Assembly: GCF_034627025.1 (NCBI RefSeq)
Contig: NZ_CP141050.1
Location: forward strand, 997,001-1,061,000
Reading direction: 5' to 3'
Origin: Microvirga lotononidis
Lineage (GTDB): Bacteria; Pseudomonadota; Alphaproteobacteria; Rhizobiales; Beijerinckiaceae
DNA: 64,000 nucleotides
The notes under the pieces are model-generated. The model searched no databases. It worked only from the letters and a program-made list of their open reading frames with translations, and was not told where the DNA came from. Positions 50,836 to 61,503 of this stretch are shown here, in pieces (positions within the stretch are counted from its first letter, which is position 1; each line of letters starts with the position of its first letter). Made by a program: the position numbers and the translations under genes.

Positions 50836-52941
50836 TTACTCCGCGGCGGATGCGGGTGCGGAAGCCGGAAGTGATTTGACATCACGAGGCTGGGGAACTG
50901 CCATGACGGATTGGATCTTTGCTGCAAGATCGCTGGTCCGGTAAGGCTTATAGAGAAGGTCGACGTCGTCAATCGTTTCGTCGTCGTCCACATAGCCGGT
51001 GGTCAGGAGCACCCGGATGTCCGGCATTTCCCGCTTGATCACGCGTGCAAGATCGATGCCATTGAGTTCACCCGGCATCCGTACGTCGGAGAACACGAGG
51101 CGCACGTGTCTGTTCTCTTTCAGCAGCCGGAGCGCCTCGTCGGCGGACCCAGCCTCGATTGCCTCGAAACCCAGCGAGCGGATTGTCGAGAGCGCCACTT
51201 GGCGAACTGCCGGATCATCCTCCACGACAAGCACGGTCTGGCCGGCTCCGAAGGGCTCTGCAACGGCGGGTTGGGCTTCTTGCAGTTGCTCGGCGACACC
51301 CTCTGCCCGGGGCAGGAACATCCGAATGCTCGTGCCCTCGTTCGGTATGCTGTCGATCTCCACATCGCCATGGGATTGCTGGACGAAACCATAGACCATG
51401 CTGAGTCCAAGGCCCGTGCCCTTGCCACTCTCCTTGGTGGTGAAGAACGGCTCGAACACGCGCTTCAGCACTTCGGGAGGCATGCCGGCTCCGGTATCGC
51501 CGACCGCGATCATGACGTATGCGCCGGCCGGGACAGCCCTGCCCTCCCCCATCACTCGGTTTTCGACAGCAATCGTCAGGTCGCCGCCCTCGGGCATGGC
51601 GTCACGGGCATTGACCGCAAGGTTCAGGAGCGCCGCCTCCAACTGGGCCCGGTCGGCCTGGATGGACCAGACATCCTGGTCCAGATGCAGCTTCGCATGG
51701 ATACGCTCGCCCAAGGTCCGCCGCATGAGGTCCAGCAACCCCGGCATGAGGGTCTTCACGTCGATGGTTGAGACCTGCAGTGGTTGGCGCCGCGAGAAGG
51801 CGAGCAGCCGGTAGGTGAGGTCAGCACAATGCTGAGCACTCTCCATTGCCATCCGCACGCGCCTCTCGGCCGTCTCGTCGCCCTGAATGGATTTCCGCAA
51901 GAGATCGAGATTGCCGATGACGACGCTGAGCATGTTGTTGAAGTCGTGGGCGATGCCGCCCGTCAGGCGGCCGACAGCCTCAAGCTTGCTGGCGTGGAGC
52001 AGGTTCTGCTCCATCTGCTTGCGTTCGGTGATGTCGAACCACATGCCGAAGAACTCCCGCGGGCGCCCCTCGTCGTCGCGCATGAGCACGGTCTGGTCGA
52101 GGACATGGCGGTCCGTCCCATCGGCGCAGCGCCAGCGGTACTCCAGGCTGACGGTGCCGTCCTCGGCCAGATCGTGAAGCTGAGCCAGGACCCGGTCGCG
52201 ATCCTCCGGGTGCAGCCGGGTCGACCAGAAATCCGGCCGTTCGAGAAAGGCCTCCGGCCCGAAGCCGGTGATCCGCTCGATGCTCTCGTTCGTAAAATGG
52301 AGTTGTCGGTGATCCCCCGTCACGGAGGCGGTATAGAGCGCGATTGGCAGCGACTGGAGGACGAGGGACTGGTGCTCCTCGCGCCGCCGTAGGGCTTGCT
52401 CCGCCTTCAGCTTCTCGCTGCGGACTCGCAGGTTTTCCATGAGCAGCCGCCGCTCCTCCTCGCCTTGCCGGCGGATCTCTTCGGTCTTGCGGTAAAGATC
52501 GACGAAGATCGCGACCTTGGCTTTCAGGATCAGCGGCTCGACCGGCTTGAACACGTAGTCGACCGCGCCTGCCGAGTACCCCTTGAAGACATGCACGTCG
52601 TCCTTGTTGACGGCCGTGAGGAACAGGATCGGCACCCGCGCCGAGCGCGGCCGGGTCCGGATCAGGCCGGCGACCTCGTAGCCGTCGAGCCGCGGCATCT
52701 GCACGTCGAGCAGGATCAGGGCAAAGTCGTCTTGCAACACTCGTCGCAGGGCCGCCTCGCCGGAATCAGCCGTGACGATCTCGATCCCCGGCGAGCGCAG
52801 CACTTCTTCCACGGCGAGGAGATTTCTGGGATCGTCATCGACGACCAGGATCCTGGCAAGGACCACATCAGATAAGGGGCGAACCGAACCTGGGCGGAGT
52901 ACGCCCGGATTCGACACCACCTGCCTCTCATCTTCCAGCAT
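50836..52941 (-). CDS. Hybrid histidine kinase/response regulator (REC-PAS-HisKA-HATPase-REC)
   Basis: 701 residues, soluble. N-terminal receiver (ILVVDDDPRNLLAV; Asp in LILLDVQMPRLDG), a coiled linker, PAS (FTNESIERITGFGPEAFLER), HisKA with His in GGIAHDFNNMLSV, HATPase_c (NLAVNARDAMPEGGD, DTGAGMP, GTGLGLSMVYGF), and a C-terminal receiver (VLVVEDDPAVRQV; Asp in LVFSDVRMPGELNG; Lys in LLYKPY). The first receiver resembles stalk-type regulators that relay to the kinase. Shares its kinase core type with 26363-29731. Confidence 0.94.
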   Translation of the reverse strand: MLEDERQVVSNPGVLRPGSVRPLSDVVLARILVVDDDPRNLLAVEEVLRSPGIEIVTADSGEAALRRVLQDDFALILLDVQMPRLDGYEVAGLIRTRPRSARVPILFLTAVNKDDVHVFKGYSAGAVDYVFKPVEPLILKAKVAIFVDLYRKTEEIRRQGEEERRLLMENLRVRSEKLKAEQALRRREEHQSLVLQSLPIALYTASVTGDHRQLHFTNESIERITGFGPEAFLERPDFWSTRLHPEDRDRVLAQLHDLAEDGTVSLEYRWRCADGTDRHVLDQTVLMRDDEGRPREFFGMWFDITERKQMEQNLLHASKLEAVGRLTGGIAHDFNNMLSVVIGNLDLLRKSIQGDETAERRVRMAMESAQHCADLTYRLLAFSRRQPLQVSTIDVKTLMPGLLDLMRRTLGERIHAKLHLDQDVWSIQADRAQLEAALLNLAVNARDAMPEGGDLTIAVENRVMGEGRAVPAGAYVMIAVGDTGAGMPPEVLKRVFEPFFTTKESGKGTGLGLSMVYGFVQQSHGDVEIDSIPNEGTSIRMFLPRAEGVAEQLQEAQPAVAEPFGAGQTVLVVEDDPAVRQVALSTIRSLGFEAIEAGSADEALRLLKENRHVRLVFSDVRMPGELNGIDLARVIKREMPDIRVLLTTGYVDDDETIDDVDLLYKPYRTSDLAAKIQSVMAVPQPRDVKSLPASAPASAAE

Positions 52942-53143
52942 GAATTCAGCCTGACTTCCACTCGCGGAGATGGGCTTGTTATCAAAGCACCCGCTGTGAG
53001 CCTAGTGACCCAAGCTTGCGTGGTGGTCGCACCTGGGGCTGGTGGTGGGCCAGACGACCGTGGTGCCGTTCTGCCCCCGGCTGGGATGAATGCTGGCGGC
53101 CCCGCCCGTAGAGCGGGCCGGGACCGGCTCCTTGAGGACGATG

Positions 53144-53371
53144 CTAGTGCCGCCGCACAACACGCCGCCGGCGGTTGTCGCCCTGGACCTCATCGACAAC
53201 ACCGCCCGGGGCGCCCGCGACCGCGCCGGCCCCGGCCCCGACCACTGCCCCAACCGGTCCTCCGACCACCGCCCCGGCGGTCGCGCCAACAGCCGTGCTG
53301 GTGGCCTGCTGGCGGGTGGCACAGGCGCCCGCTAGGAGACACAGGGCGGTTACGAACATGAGTTTCTGCAT
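53144..53371 (-). CDS. Small glycine-zipper lipoprotein
   Basis: 75 residues from ATG 53371. MQKLMFVTALCLLAGACATR: a lipobox-like LLAGAC. Then QQATSTAVGATAGAVVGGPV, GAVVGAGAGAVAGAPGGVVD, a glycine zipper, and a basic tail. Probably an outer-membrane-attached lipoprotein of the OmpA/SlyB-like zipper type. Confidence 0.7.
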   Translation of the reverse strand: MQKLMFVTALCLLAGACATRQQATSTAVGATAGAVVGGPVGAVVGAGAGAVAGAPGGVVDEVQGDNRRRRVVRRH

Positions 53372-53523
53372 GAACTTTCTCCAACCGATCCGACTGCGGA
53401 TCCCCCTGACAACTCCGGGCAAGCTGGACAGTTCGGCAATGGCATTGAAAAGCGGCAAAGAATCCTGAGGAAGGCCATGTTTTCAGATCCGTCGCGGAGC
53501 CATTGGACATGGAATCATTGAGC

Positions 53524-53549
53524 GGAACGGCCGCAGGCAAACCGGCGTT
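53524..53549 (+). promoter_or_regulatory. EcfG-type promoter (GGAAC-N17-CGTT)
   Basis: GGAAC 53524-53528, 18 bases ending in C, GTT 53547-53549. Only the GTTGGAGA end is shared with the 19468 site, so the upstream half lies outside the duplicated block but was retained in function. Confidence 0.5.
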
Positions 53550-53587
53550 GGAGAACAGAACTTAACCCAGGTTAAGGGAGGCCACCC

Positions 53588-53926
53588 ATGTGCCTCAGTC
53601 CGAAAGCGTTCCTGATCGTCGGCGTTGCCATGGCTGGCCTCATGGCTGGCGTGGAGCAAAGAGCTCAGGCCCAGGGCCAGCCTCAATCCTCTGAGAGCCT
53701 TAAAACCGAAAGCACCGGCCCGCAGGATCCCCGCTCGACCGGCTCGGTGGGCCGCTCGAACGCTCCGCTGAGCGACAAGCTGGATCGCACCGACGGCGTG
53801 ATCCGTCCGCCGGCCGACATCGCCCCCGACATGAACGTCCGCCCTCCGGTTCCAAATCCCGGCACGACGCGGGTCATACCGCCCCCGGGATCGCCAGGCG
53901 GCGACCAAAGCGTCGAGCCGAAGTGA
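53588..53926 (+). CDS. Small secreted proline-rich protein (duplicate of 19531)
   Basis: 112 residues, nearly identical to 19531-19869, with the second residue changed to Cys. Signal peptide, RSTGSVGR motif and RPPVPNPGTTRVIPPPGSPG tail are kept. It sits in the duplicated block and has its own EcfG-type promoter. Function unknown. Confidence 0.7.
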   Translation: MCLSPKAFLIVGVAMAGLMAGVEQRAQAQGQPQSSESLKTESTGPQDPRSTGSVGRSNAPLSDKLDRTDGVIRPPADIAPDMNVRPPVPNPGTTRVIPPPGSPGGDQSVEPK

Positions 53927-53956
53927 CGGCAGCCTCGATAGTCACTTGGCTTCAGC

Positions 53957-54055
53957 ATGCCCTTAGCTTCCGACGCTGCCCCGCTCGATCAGATCATTGA
54001 GCTCGCCCATGAGATCATTGATGAGTGCCCTTCGTGTGCGGGCACGGCCAAGTAA
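53957..54055 (+). pseudogene. Truncated duplicate of 19900 gene
   Basis: MPLASDAAPLDQIIELAHEI, IDECPSCAGTAK then TAA. Identical to the first 31 codons of the 19900 gene except one residue; homology then stops. The 3' break marks the right edge of the duplicated block. Confidence 0.75.
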
Positions 54056-54120
54056 GGGACAGTTTGCTCAGGCAGAGTTGCGCAGCAAGCCTGACGCTGA
54101 CATGGCCCAACGTATCAATT

Positions 54121-54666
54121 CTAATCTGCCGCCACCGCAGCCTTGGTGACATCATCAGGTCCGAGTTCAGCCTCATTGCTAAGGCTCAGAAGGCAAGCCA
54201 GCTTCAGACGAGCCCGATTGACCCGGCTTTTGACGGTGCCTATCGGCACTTGGCATACTTCAGCGGCCTCCTCGTAGGACAGTCCCTGTGCTCCAACGAG
54301 GAGAAGTGCCTCGCGCTGGTCTCTGGGAAGCGTCGCCAGAGCTGCGCGGAAGTCCTCGAAGTCGAGATGGCTCTGCTGATCCGGATACGTCCTGAGCCGC
54401 GCCGCAAAGGCCCTATCCGTATCCTCGACTTCGTGCTTGCGCTTGCGGTAATCGGAGTGGAACAGGTTGCGCAGGATGGTGAAGAGCCAGGCCTGCATGT
54501 TCGTGCCGGGTTCGAACTTGTCGATGTTGGCCCAGGCTCGCATGATCGTCTCCTGCACCAGATCGTCTGCGCGGTCGCGATTGTTGGTGAAGGAGATGGC
54601 AAAGGCGCGCAGGCTCGGGATCGCGGCGAGCAGTTCATCTCGCAGCGACACCCTCTCAACCAGCAT
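54121..54666 (-). CDS. ecfG: General stress ECF sigma factor EcfG (RpoE2-like)
   Basis: 181 residues. Region 2 (FTNNRDRADDLVQETIMRAW, ANIDKFEPGTNMQAWLFTIL, RNLFHSDYRKRKHEVED) is characteristic of EcfG; region 4 (LATLPRDQREALLLVGAQGL, SYEEAAEVCQVPIGTVKSRV, NRARLKL) binds the -35 element. It directs RNA polymerase to GGAAC-N16/17-GTT promoters in the alphaproteobacterial general stress response. The start overlaps the nepR stop by 11 nt, so sigma and anti-sigma are coupled. PhyR is not in the window. Confidence 0.93.
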   Translation of the reverse strand: MLVERVSLRDELLAAIPSLRAFAISFTNNRDRADDLVQETIMRAWANIDKFEPGTNMQAWLFTILRNLFHSDYRKRKHEVEDTDRAFAARLRTYPDQQSHLDFEDFRAALATLPRDQREALLLVGAQGLSYEEAAEVCQVPIGTVKSRVNRARLKLACLLSLSNEAELGPDDVTKAAVAAD

Positions 54667-54886
54667 GCTGCGGTGTCGCTAAGCGCGTCTCGATCTCACG
54701 GGCTAGGTTCATCAGCGGCGGAGAGACCGATTGCTGGAGCAATCCAGCATACATCGCTTGCAGGTTTGTCCCGATCCGGTCGTGTGTTTCTGATTGGATG
54801 TCCGTCCAGAGGCTGTCATCGCGCCACGCATGGGGAACAACAATAATCTGGCCCACGGGCCAATCTTCATCCGCAGCAGGTCCCAT
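54656..54886 (-). CDS. nepR: Anti-sigma factor NepR
   Basis: 76 residues from ATG 54886 (the frame is open to 54970). The core RIGTNLQAMYAGLLQQSVSP, PLMNLAREIETRLA matches NepR helices, although the EPIP motif is replaced by QSVSP. Its location upstream of and overlapping ecfG is the standard nepR-ecfG arrangement. NepR holds EcfG inactive until phosphorylated PhyR binds it. A GGAAC-N17-GTT promoter starts 46 bp upstream, consistent with autoregulation. Confidence 0.82.
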   Translation of the reverse strand: MGPAADEDWPVGQIIVVPHAWRDDSLWTDIQSETHDRIGTNLQAMYAGLLQQSVSPPLMNLAREIETRLATPQHAG

Positions 54887-54931
54887 GAGGCGTTTCCTCT
54901 CAATCCGCTCTCTTGCTGGAGCACGACAACC

Positions 54932-54956
54932 AACCGCAAAGATCCTCAGGCGTTCC
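54932..54956 (-). promoter_or_regulatory. EcfG-type autoregulated promoter of nepR-ecfG
   Basis: Minus strand: GGAAC (54952-54956), 17 bases, GTT (54932-54934). 46 bp upstream of the nepR start. Matches the consensus for EcfG sigma factors, which commonly drive their own operon. Confidence 0.7.
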
Positions 54957-55073
54957 AGGGGGTGAAACACAAATTATTAACTTACATCAAATTTACGTGC
55001 GTCGGGGATGTATAGGTAAGATCGTCCTGGGTAGCCATCGAAGATGGAACTGTGGGTAATTGAGCTAAAAAGA

Positions 55074-55100
55074 ACCCGGCTGCTCTTTCAAGCGCCGGGT
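55074..55100 (-). terminator. Intrinsic terminator (minus strand)
   Basis: ACCCGGC...GCCGGGT stem; on the minus strand it is followed by TTCTTTTTAG. It lies downstream of the small frame at 55157-55351, which supports a transcript there. Confidence 0.6.
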
Positions 55101-55156
55101 CGAGCAAGATGTAACTCGTAAGTCTTGGACCCATTTGCACAAGGGGAATGCGGGGA

Positions 55157-55351
55157 CTAATAGTGGGTCCGTATGTTCGAATAATTCGATTGTAGCCGAC
55201 TGGTTCCCCAATCAGCAGATATTTGCTCAGAAAGCTTCTCTTTTAATTTGCGCGGATGCTCGGGCTGGCAGCTGATATCTGAGCCTCTGGGCTCCACGGG
55301 AATGGGAGCGATCCGCCGAAATTCGTCGCTTGTGGCAAGCGGCATCGTCAT
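55157..55351 (-). CDS. Possible small protein
   Basis: 64 residues (MTMPLATSDEFRRIAPIPVE, SDISCQPEHPRKLKEKLSEQ). There is no clear ribosome site. The main support is the downstream minus-strand terminator. Low confidence. Confidence 0.3.
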   Translation of the reverse strand: MTMPLATSDEFRRIAPIPVEPRGSDISCQPEHPRKLKEKLSEQISADWGTSRLQSNYSNIRTHY

Positions 55352-55707
55352 ATCTGGATGCTCATGGCTGGCGGTTTACCCGATCTCCTCAGCCCGGGTG
55401 CTTCTGTTTCTGGACTACTCCCGATGCCGAGGGTTGAGCGCTTCAGGAATGAAGACTCACTCCGGTTGCTCAGTTGAGCGCCCGCGGGAACAGCTTAGCT
55501 TATCCGGTGTGGCTCCGTTATTTTGCCCCCTGCGGATGCCACGGTGCCCTGGCCGAGATTTCCTGAGACCCGTCACGGCCAGGGCGCTTCCGTTTACTGT
55601 TCGCAGCGCCTAGAGCAGAGAGATATTGGACAGAACCGCAGACTGTCTCTCTAGCCGGATCGCAATGATTGCGTCTGTGCGCCTCACCCTCATTTGGCAC
55701 GTAGTGA
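55352..55707. other. Non-coding stretch upstream of mucR, with terminator-like element
   Basis: Includes a long hairpin (GCCCTGGCCG...CGGCCAGGGC, 55546-55585) followed by TTCCGTTT. The preceding segment (CAGCTTAGCTTA, then GCCCCCTGCGG) resembles the 21470-21505 sequence, suggesting a repeated small RNA type. Confidence 0.45.
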
Positions 55708-55863
55708 ATGACCATGAACCAAACCGATCAGCCGACCCTCGATCTAGCCAGTATCACTGCCGATATTGTTGCGTCGTACGTTGCGAACAATGCCGTCCAC
55801 CGAGCCGATCTGGCGGCCGTGATTGCGTCCGTACACGCCGCGCTCCAGGGATTGGTGACTCCC

Positions 55864-57247
55864 AATGTATGGACCGGCCGTGCGTCGCAAGGGGCTTTCG
55901 AGACGGTGAGGTTGGTCTTGGGCTAATGTATCCGGCCCTTGCGGCGCAATGCTCCCGGCCATCATGGGTATCCGCGCACATCGGTTCTCATTAGCCGATC
56001 GGCCCTTGCGGCCATTGGGGTCACCAGAGCACCAATGTGACGGCGCGACCGTTCTCCATCTCGTCTTCCTCTCGCAGACCTCGGCGAGCTTCAGGCGGCT
56101 AAACTGGGGTCAGGCTCCTGCTCGTCCTAACCGGCGGCAGCCACCGTTCGCGGTTCATAGATCCGGTTCTGGCTCAACACACTCCAGGCGATGCGGGCCA
56201 GCTTGTTGGCCAGGGCTGCCGCCAACACGTTGTGGTGCAGGCGCATCGAAGCGGCAGTCAGCCATTCGCCAAAGCTGTGCTGGCGCCACTTCGCCGGCCA
56301 AAGCAGCAGCACACGAGCAGCCTGGATGAGCAGGGATCGCAGGTAGCTGTTGCCGCGCTTCGACAGGCGGCCCAGCACGGTTCTGTCGCCGGTGGAGATC
56401 TGGCGGGGAACCAAGCCGAGCCACGCCCCGAAGTCACGTCCCCGGCTGAAGGCGGCTCCATTGCCGATGCTGGCCACCATGGCACTGGCGATGATCGGTC
56501 CCACACCCGGAATGCTCGTCAGGCGCTGGCAGGCCTCGTCCGCCGCCACGAGGGCTTCGATCTCACCTGTCACGGCATCGATGCGCTCGTCGAGATGATG
56601 CCAGTCCTGCATCAGGCCCTCGATCAGGTACGTCATCCGCGGCGTGAGCACGTCCGTTCGCTGGGCGAGAATATCCGGCAGAGCCTGACGCAGCGAGCGC
56701 AGCCTCTGGCGCACCGCAATCCCGCGCTCCAGCAGGAAGGCACGGATCTGGTTGATCACGGCTGTGCGCTGGCTCACCAACCGTGCACGAACACGATGAA
56801 GCGCTTGCAGGTCGAGTTGCTCGACTGTCTTGGTCGGGACAAATCGCATGGTGGGGCGGAGCACCGCCTCGGCGATGGCTTCGGCATCGCGGAAGTCGTT
56901 CTTGTGGCTCTTGCGGAAGGGTGACACGAACTGCGCCGGGATCAGCTTCACATCATGGCCGAGGGCCAGCAACTGACGGCTGAGATGGTGGGCCCCGACG
57001 CAGGCTTCCATGCCGATCAGGCAGGAGGGCATGTTGGCCAGACGTGCCTCGACCTGCCCGCGGGAGAGCTTCTGGCGCAGGACGATGGCACCCCGGGCAT
57101 CCACCCGATCAGGTGGAAGCTGGTCTTGCCGATGTCGATCCCAAGAGTAGCAACTTGGTGAAGCGGAGCTTTGGCCATGGCTCAAGTCCTCGTGCTGGGG
57201 CGCCCCTGATGAAGGGTGCGCCGGTAAGCACGGCCGGTCCATCCCAT
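55864..57247 (-). mobile_element. IS110-family element (IS1111-like layout) inside mucR
   Basis: The inverted repeats ATGGACCGGCCGTGC (55869-55883) and its complement (57228-57242) delimit the insertion, and mucR homology stops on one side and resumes on the other. The single transposase gene reads leftward with about 245 bp of non-coding sequence downstream of it. In IS1111-type members the bridge RNA is encoded downstream of the recombinase, so it could be in 55884-56126. No target duplication was seen, as expected for IS110. Confidence 0.75.
56127..57178 (-). pseudogene. IS110-family transposase, frameshifted near its start
   Basis: True start ATG 57178 gives MAKAPLHQVATLGIDIGKTS, FHLIG; a single-base loss near 57101-57106 then shifts into DARGAIVLRQKLSRGQVEAR and on to HKNDFRDAEAIAEAVLRPTM and SIPGVGPIIASAMVASIGNG. 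The N-terminal RuvC-like DxG motif (GIDIGK) is thus separated from the rest, and an upstream out-of-frame extension makes the remaining ORF look longer. Probably inactive unless frameshifting restores it. Confidence 0.78.
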
Positions 57248-57649
57248 TAGCAGACAGAACCTGCCCGGCCAGAGCCAGCCGTTTCGATCCGTAGGTCCGT
57301 CACGCCGGATTTCCTGATCAGCCTCGAGGACGGCAAGAGGTACAAAACCCTCAAGCGCCATCTTGGGAGGCTGGGGCTGACCCCTGACGAGTATCGTACA
57401 AAGTGGGGGCTTCCCGCCGATTATCCGATGGTCGCGCCGAGCTATGCCGAGAAGCGCTCGGAACTCGCCAGAAGCAACGGCCTCGGCCAGCAGCGAAGGA
57501 AGGTCCCTGCAAGAACAGCGGTTGCGTCCGATGAGACGAGACACGCTCGGGCTGAGACTTCAAAGCCCAAGCGTCGCGTGCCGGCCAAGACAAAGACCAA
57601 CGAGTAAGCTCGAAGCATCCTTAGGCTGCCCAGCTGAACACTCTCTCCA

Positions 57650-57805
57650 CTAACTCAGACGTGGCTTTCCGATTTCGCCGCTCAAGGCTTGCAGCCTGAC
57701 CCTATGGGCTTCGGCCATCGGCAAAGATCGAGCGATGCAGACACCGTCAACAAAGACCGCGTAGGTCTGTCTTGCCTGGTCATCCAGCTCAATCGAGACG
57801 TTCAT
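57650..57805 (-). CDS. 51-residue small protein
   Basis: ATG 57805 with AAGGGACTG upstream. MNVSIELDDQARQTYAVFVD, GVCIARSLPMAEAHRVRLQA, LSGEIGKPRLS. A near-match EcfG site (aGAAC-N17-GTT) is about 40 bp upstream. No family recognised. Confidence 0.5.
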   Translation of the reverse strand: MNVSIELDDQARQTYAVFVDGVCIARSLPMAEAHRVRLQALSGEIGKPRLS

Positions 57806-57916
57806 GGGTCAGTCCCTTCGAGTGCTGTATCCTTGTAAGACAACGTGAGCTGGAGCGGACGGTTCTCAGAAGTTCACTTGGGTGGGTTTTCTCATGGCAC
57901 ACCCTAGTTAAACGAG

Positions 57917-58315
57917 ATGGGACCAAGGACTGCAATTCCTCTCGCACTGGGCCGGTTCCTCGTCATCCTCCTGATCGGTGCCGTCTCGATCACGCCCGCA
58001 ACGGCACAGGAGACTTTTTATCTCTACGAGCGCAATGCCCTAGCTGGAAACTACACAGCACAGCGGAATGCCGCCTATTGCCTTAAGACCGCGAAGTGTG
58101 AGGGCGTGATACTCCCAAAAATGATGGAGGCCTGCGCTTGGCGAATCGTGATCCTCGGATCAGGCCACCATTGGGTGAACGAGTCGGACATCGAGAACTA
58201 TCAAGACGAGTGTGTTTCTAGCCTGTCAGCCCAGGAACAGGGTGCTGCCCTCGCTCAGGCTGAGCAGTTGTTCAAGCGTATCTACAAGCGCCCCCTCCCG
58301 CCGCTGAACCGCTAG
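57917..58315 (+). CDS. Secreted hypothetical protein
   Basis: 132 residues. Signal peptide (PLALGRFLVILLIGAVSITP, ATAQ) then a compact domain with four Cys (NAAYCLKTAKCEGVILPKMM, EACAWRIV, NYQDECVSSL). The Cys pattern suggests disulfides and periplasmic location, and resembles the tetratrico-like small domains of secreted SEL1-type proteins, without certainty. Confidence 0.55.
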   Translation: MGPRTAIPLALGRFLVILLIGAVSITPATAQETFYLYERNALAGNYTAQRNAAYCLKTAKCEGVILPKMMEACAWRIVILGSGHHWVNESDIENYQDECVSSLSAQEQGAALAQAEQLFKRIYKRPLPPLNR

Positions 58316-58360
58316 AGAAGACGCAAGGCGTACGGGAGAGGCGAGCTGGAGCCGAAAAAG

Positions 58361-58382
58361 AACCCGGCCCCAAGGCCGGGTT
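58361..58382. terminator. Intrinsic terminator, stronger on minus strand
   Basis: AACCCGGCC-CCAA-GGCCGGGTT; TTCTTTTTC follows on the minus strand, TTCGTGTC on the plus strand. It lies 45 bp after the secreted gene. The nearest upstream minus-strand gene is istB. Confidence 0.65.
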
Positions 58383-58636
58383 CGTGTCTCTATGAGACAG
58401 TCATGAGCATCAAAACGGCTACCAAACAACGCCTGATGCCAGATCCCGTTCCTGGTGTCCGCCTATATGCTCCTACCGCGCCGCGAGAAGTACCAGATGG
58501 CGGCAGCTATTGCGCGACAATCTGGATTGGAAGTGCGCGACGATCAGGATGGTGATTGGCTGTCGCGGCGGGCATAATGATTGTCGCGCCGCGACACAGA
58601 TGCAAGCGCTTTCTTGATTGTCGCTGCGAGCGTCAA
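58383..58636. repeat. IS21 left-end multiple repeats
   Basis: Four spaced copies of a TGATTG(GC)TGTCGC-type motif at about 58553, 58578, 58614 and 58650 (the last inside istB). IS21 elements carry such repeated binding sites near their ends. The exact terminus was not fixed. Confidence 0.5.
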
Positions 58637-60966
<2,330 letters not shown>

Positions 60967-61087
60967 TCATTGGCGTGAAGACATCCAATCCTTAGCCGGT
61001 CGGCCGCGACTGCCAGACGGTGTGGTCCTGACGGATCACACCGTCGCCGCTCTCGCCCCCCTTAAGAAGCGACAGCGGCCTCGCATC

Positions 61088-61294
61088 TCATCCTGATTGC
61101 CGATCAACTGCCACCCTGATCGCCGCGCGGCAGGCAGCAACGATGATGATCAGCAGGATCACCCACCAATAATCCATGATGCCTCCTGTGACCGCTCCAG
61201 TGCCACCGGCCGGAGGAGCGGCGGGCGGGGTCTGCGCCCAGGCAGACGAAACAGCCAGGAAGATGAAGCCAGTCAGTGCTTCGAGTTTGCTCAT
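61088..61294 (-). CDS. Small protein with signal peptide and C-terminal membrane helix
   Basis: 68 residues from ATG 61294, GGAG upstream. MSKLEALTGFIFLAVSSAWA is a signal-like segment; QTPPAAPPAGGTGAVTGGIM is a Pro/Gly linker; DYWWVILLIIIVAACRAAIR is a membrane helix. The IS21 element begins just downstream of its end. Function unknown. Confidence 0.55.
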   Translation of the reverse strand: MSKLEALTGFIFLAVSSAWAQTPPAAPPAGGTGAVTGGIMDYWWVILLIIIVAACRAAIRVAVDRQSG

Positions 61295-61503
61295 GATGGC
61301 GTCTCCGGTTGAGTGAGGCCAGCAACAAAGCCTTTTTCCAAGATATTGCCAAGCTGGCCTCATTAGTGAACGCGACGTGGCAGGGCATATTCCTATGCGC
61401 GCCTAGCCGGAAATGGGCACCTATAACGAACGGAGTACTCCGGCAGATGCGTTGATCCTCATCCTGCAAGCGGACGATAGTCTTACAGGGCGGGTTAGCT
61501 GCG

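Larger units (their letters stand above)
55708..57607 (+). pseudogene. mucR: mucR (Ros/MucR zinc-finger regulator), split by IS110 insertion
   Basis: The 5' part (55708-55863) encodes MTMNQTDQPTLDLASITADI, VASYVANNAVHRADLAAVIA, SVHAALQGL, the MucR N-terminus. The rest lies at 57250-57607: PEPAVSIRRSVTPDFLISLE, DGKRYKTLKRHLGRLGLTPD, EYRTKWGLPADYPMVAPSYA, with the zinc-finger region, then a basic tail. The insertion separates oligomerisation and DNA-binding halves, so this copy is inactive. MucR normally represses exopolysaccharide, motility and horizontally acquired genes; other copies may exist elsewhere. Confidence 0.88.

Noticed and set aside
56127..57242. 371-residue IS110 transposase as a single intact protein
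   Set aside because: Its first ~50 residues do not resemble IS110; the family N-terminus (GIDIGK) lies in another frame starting at 57178, showing a frameshift.
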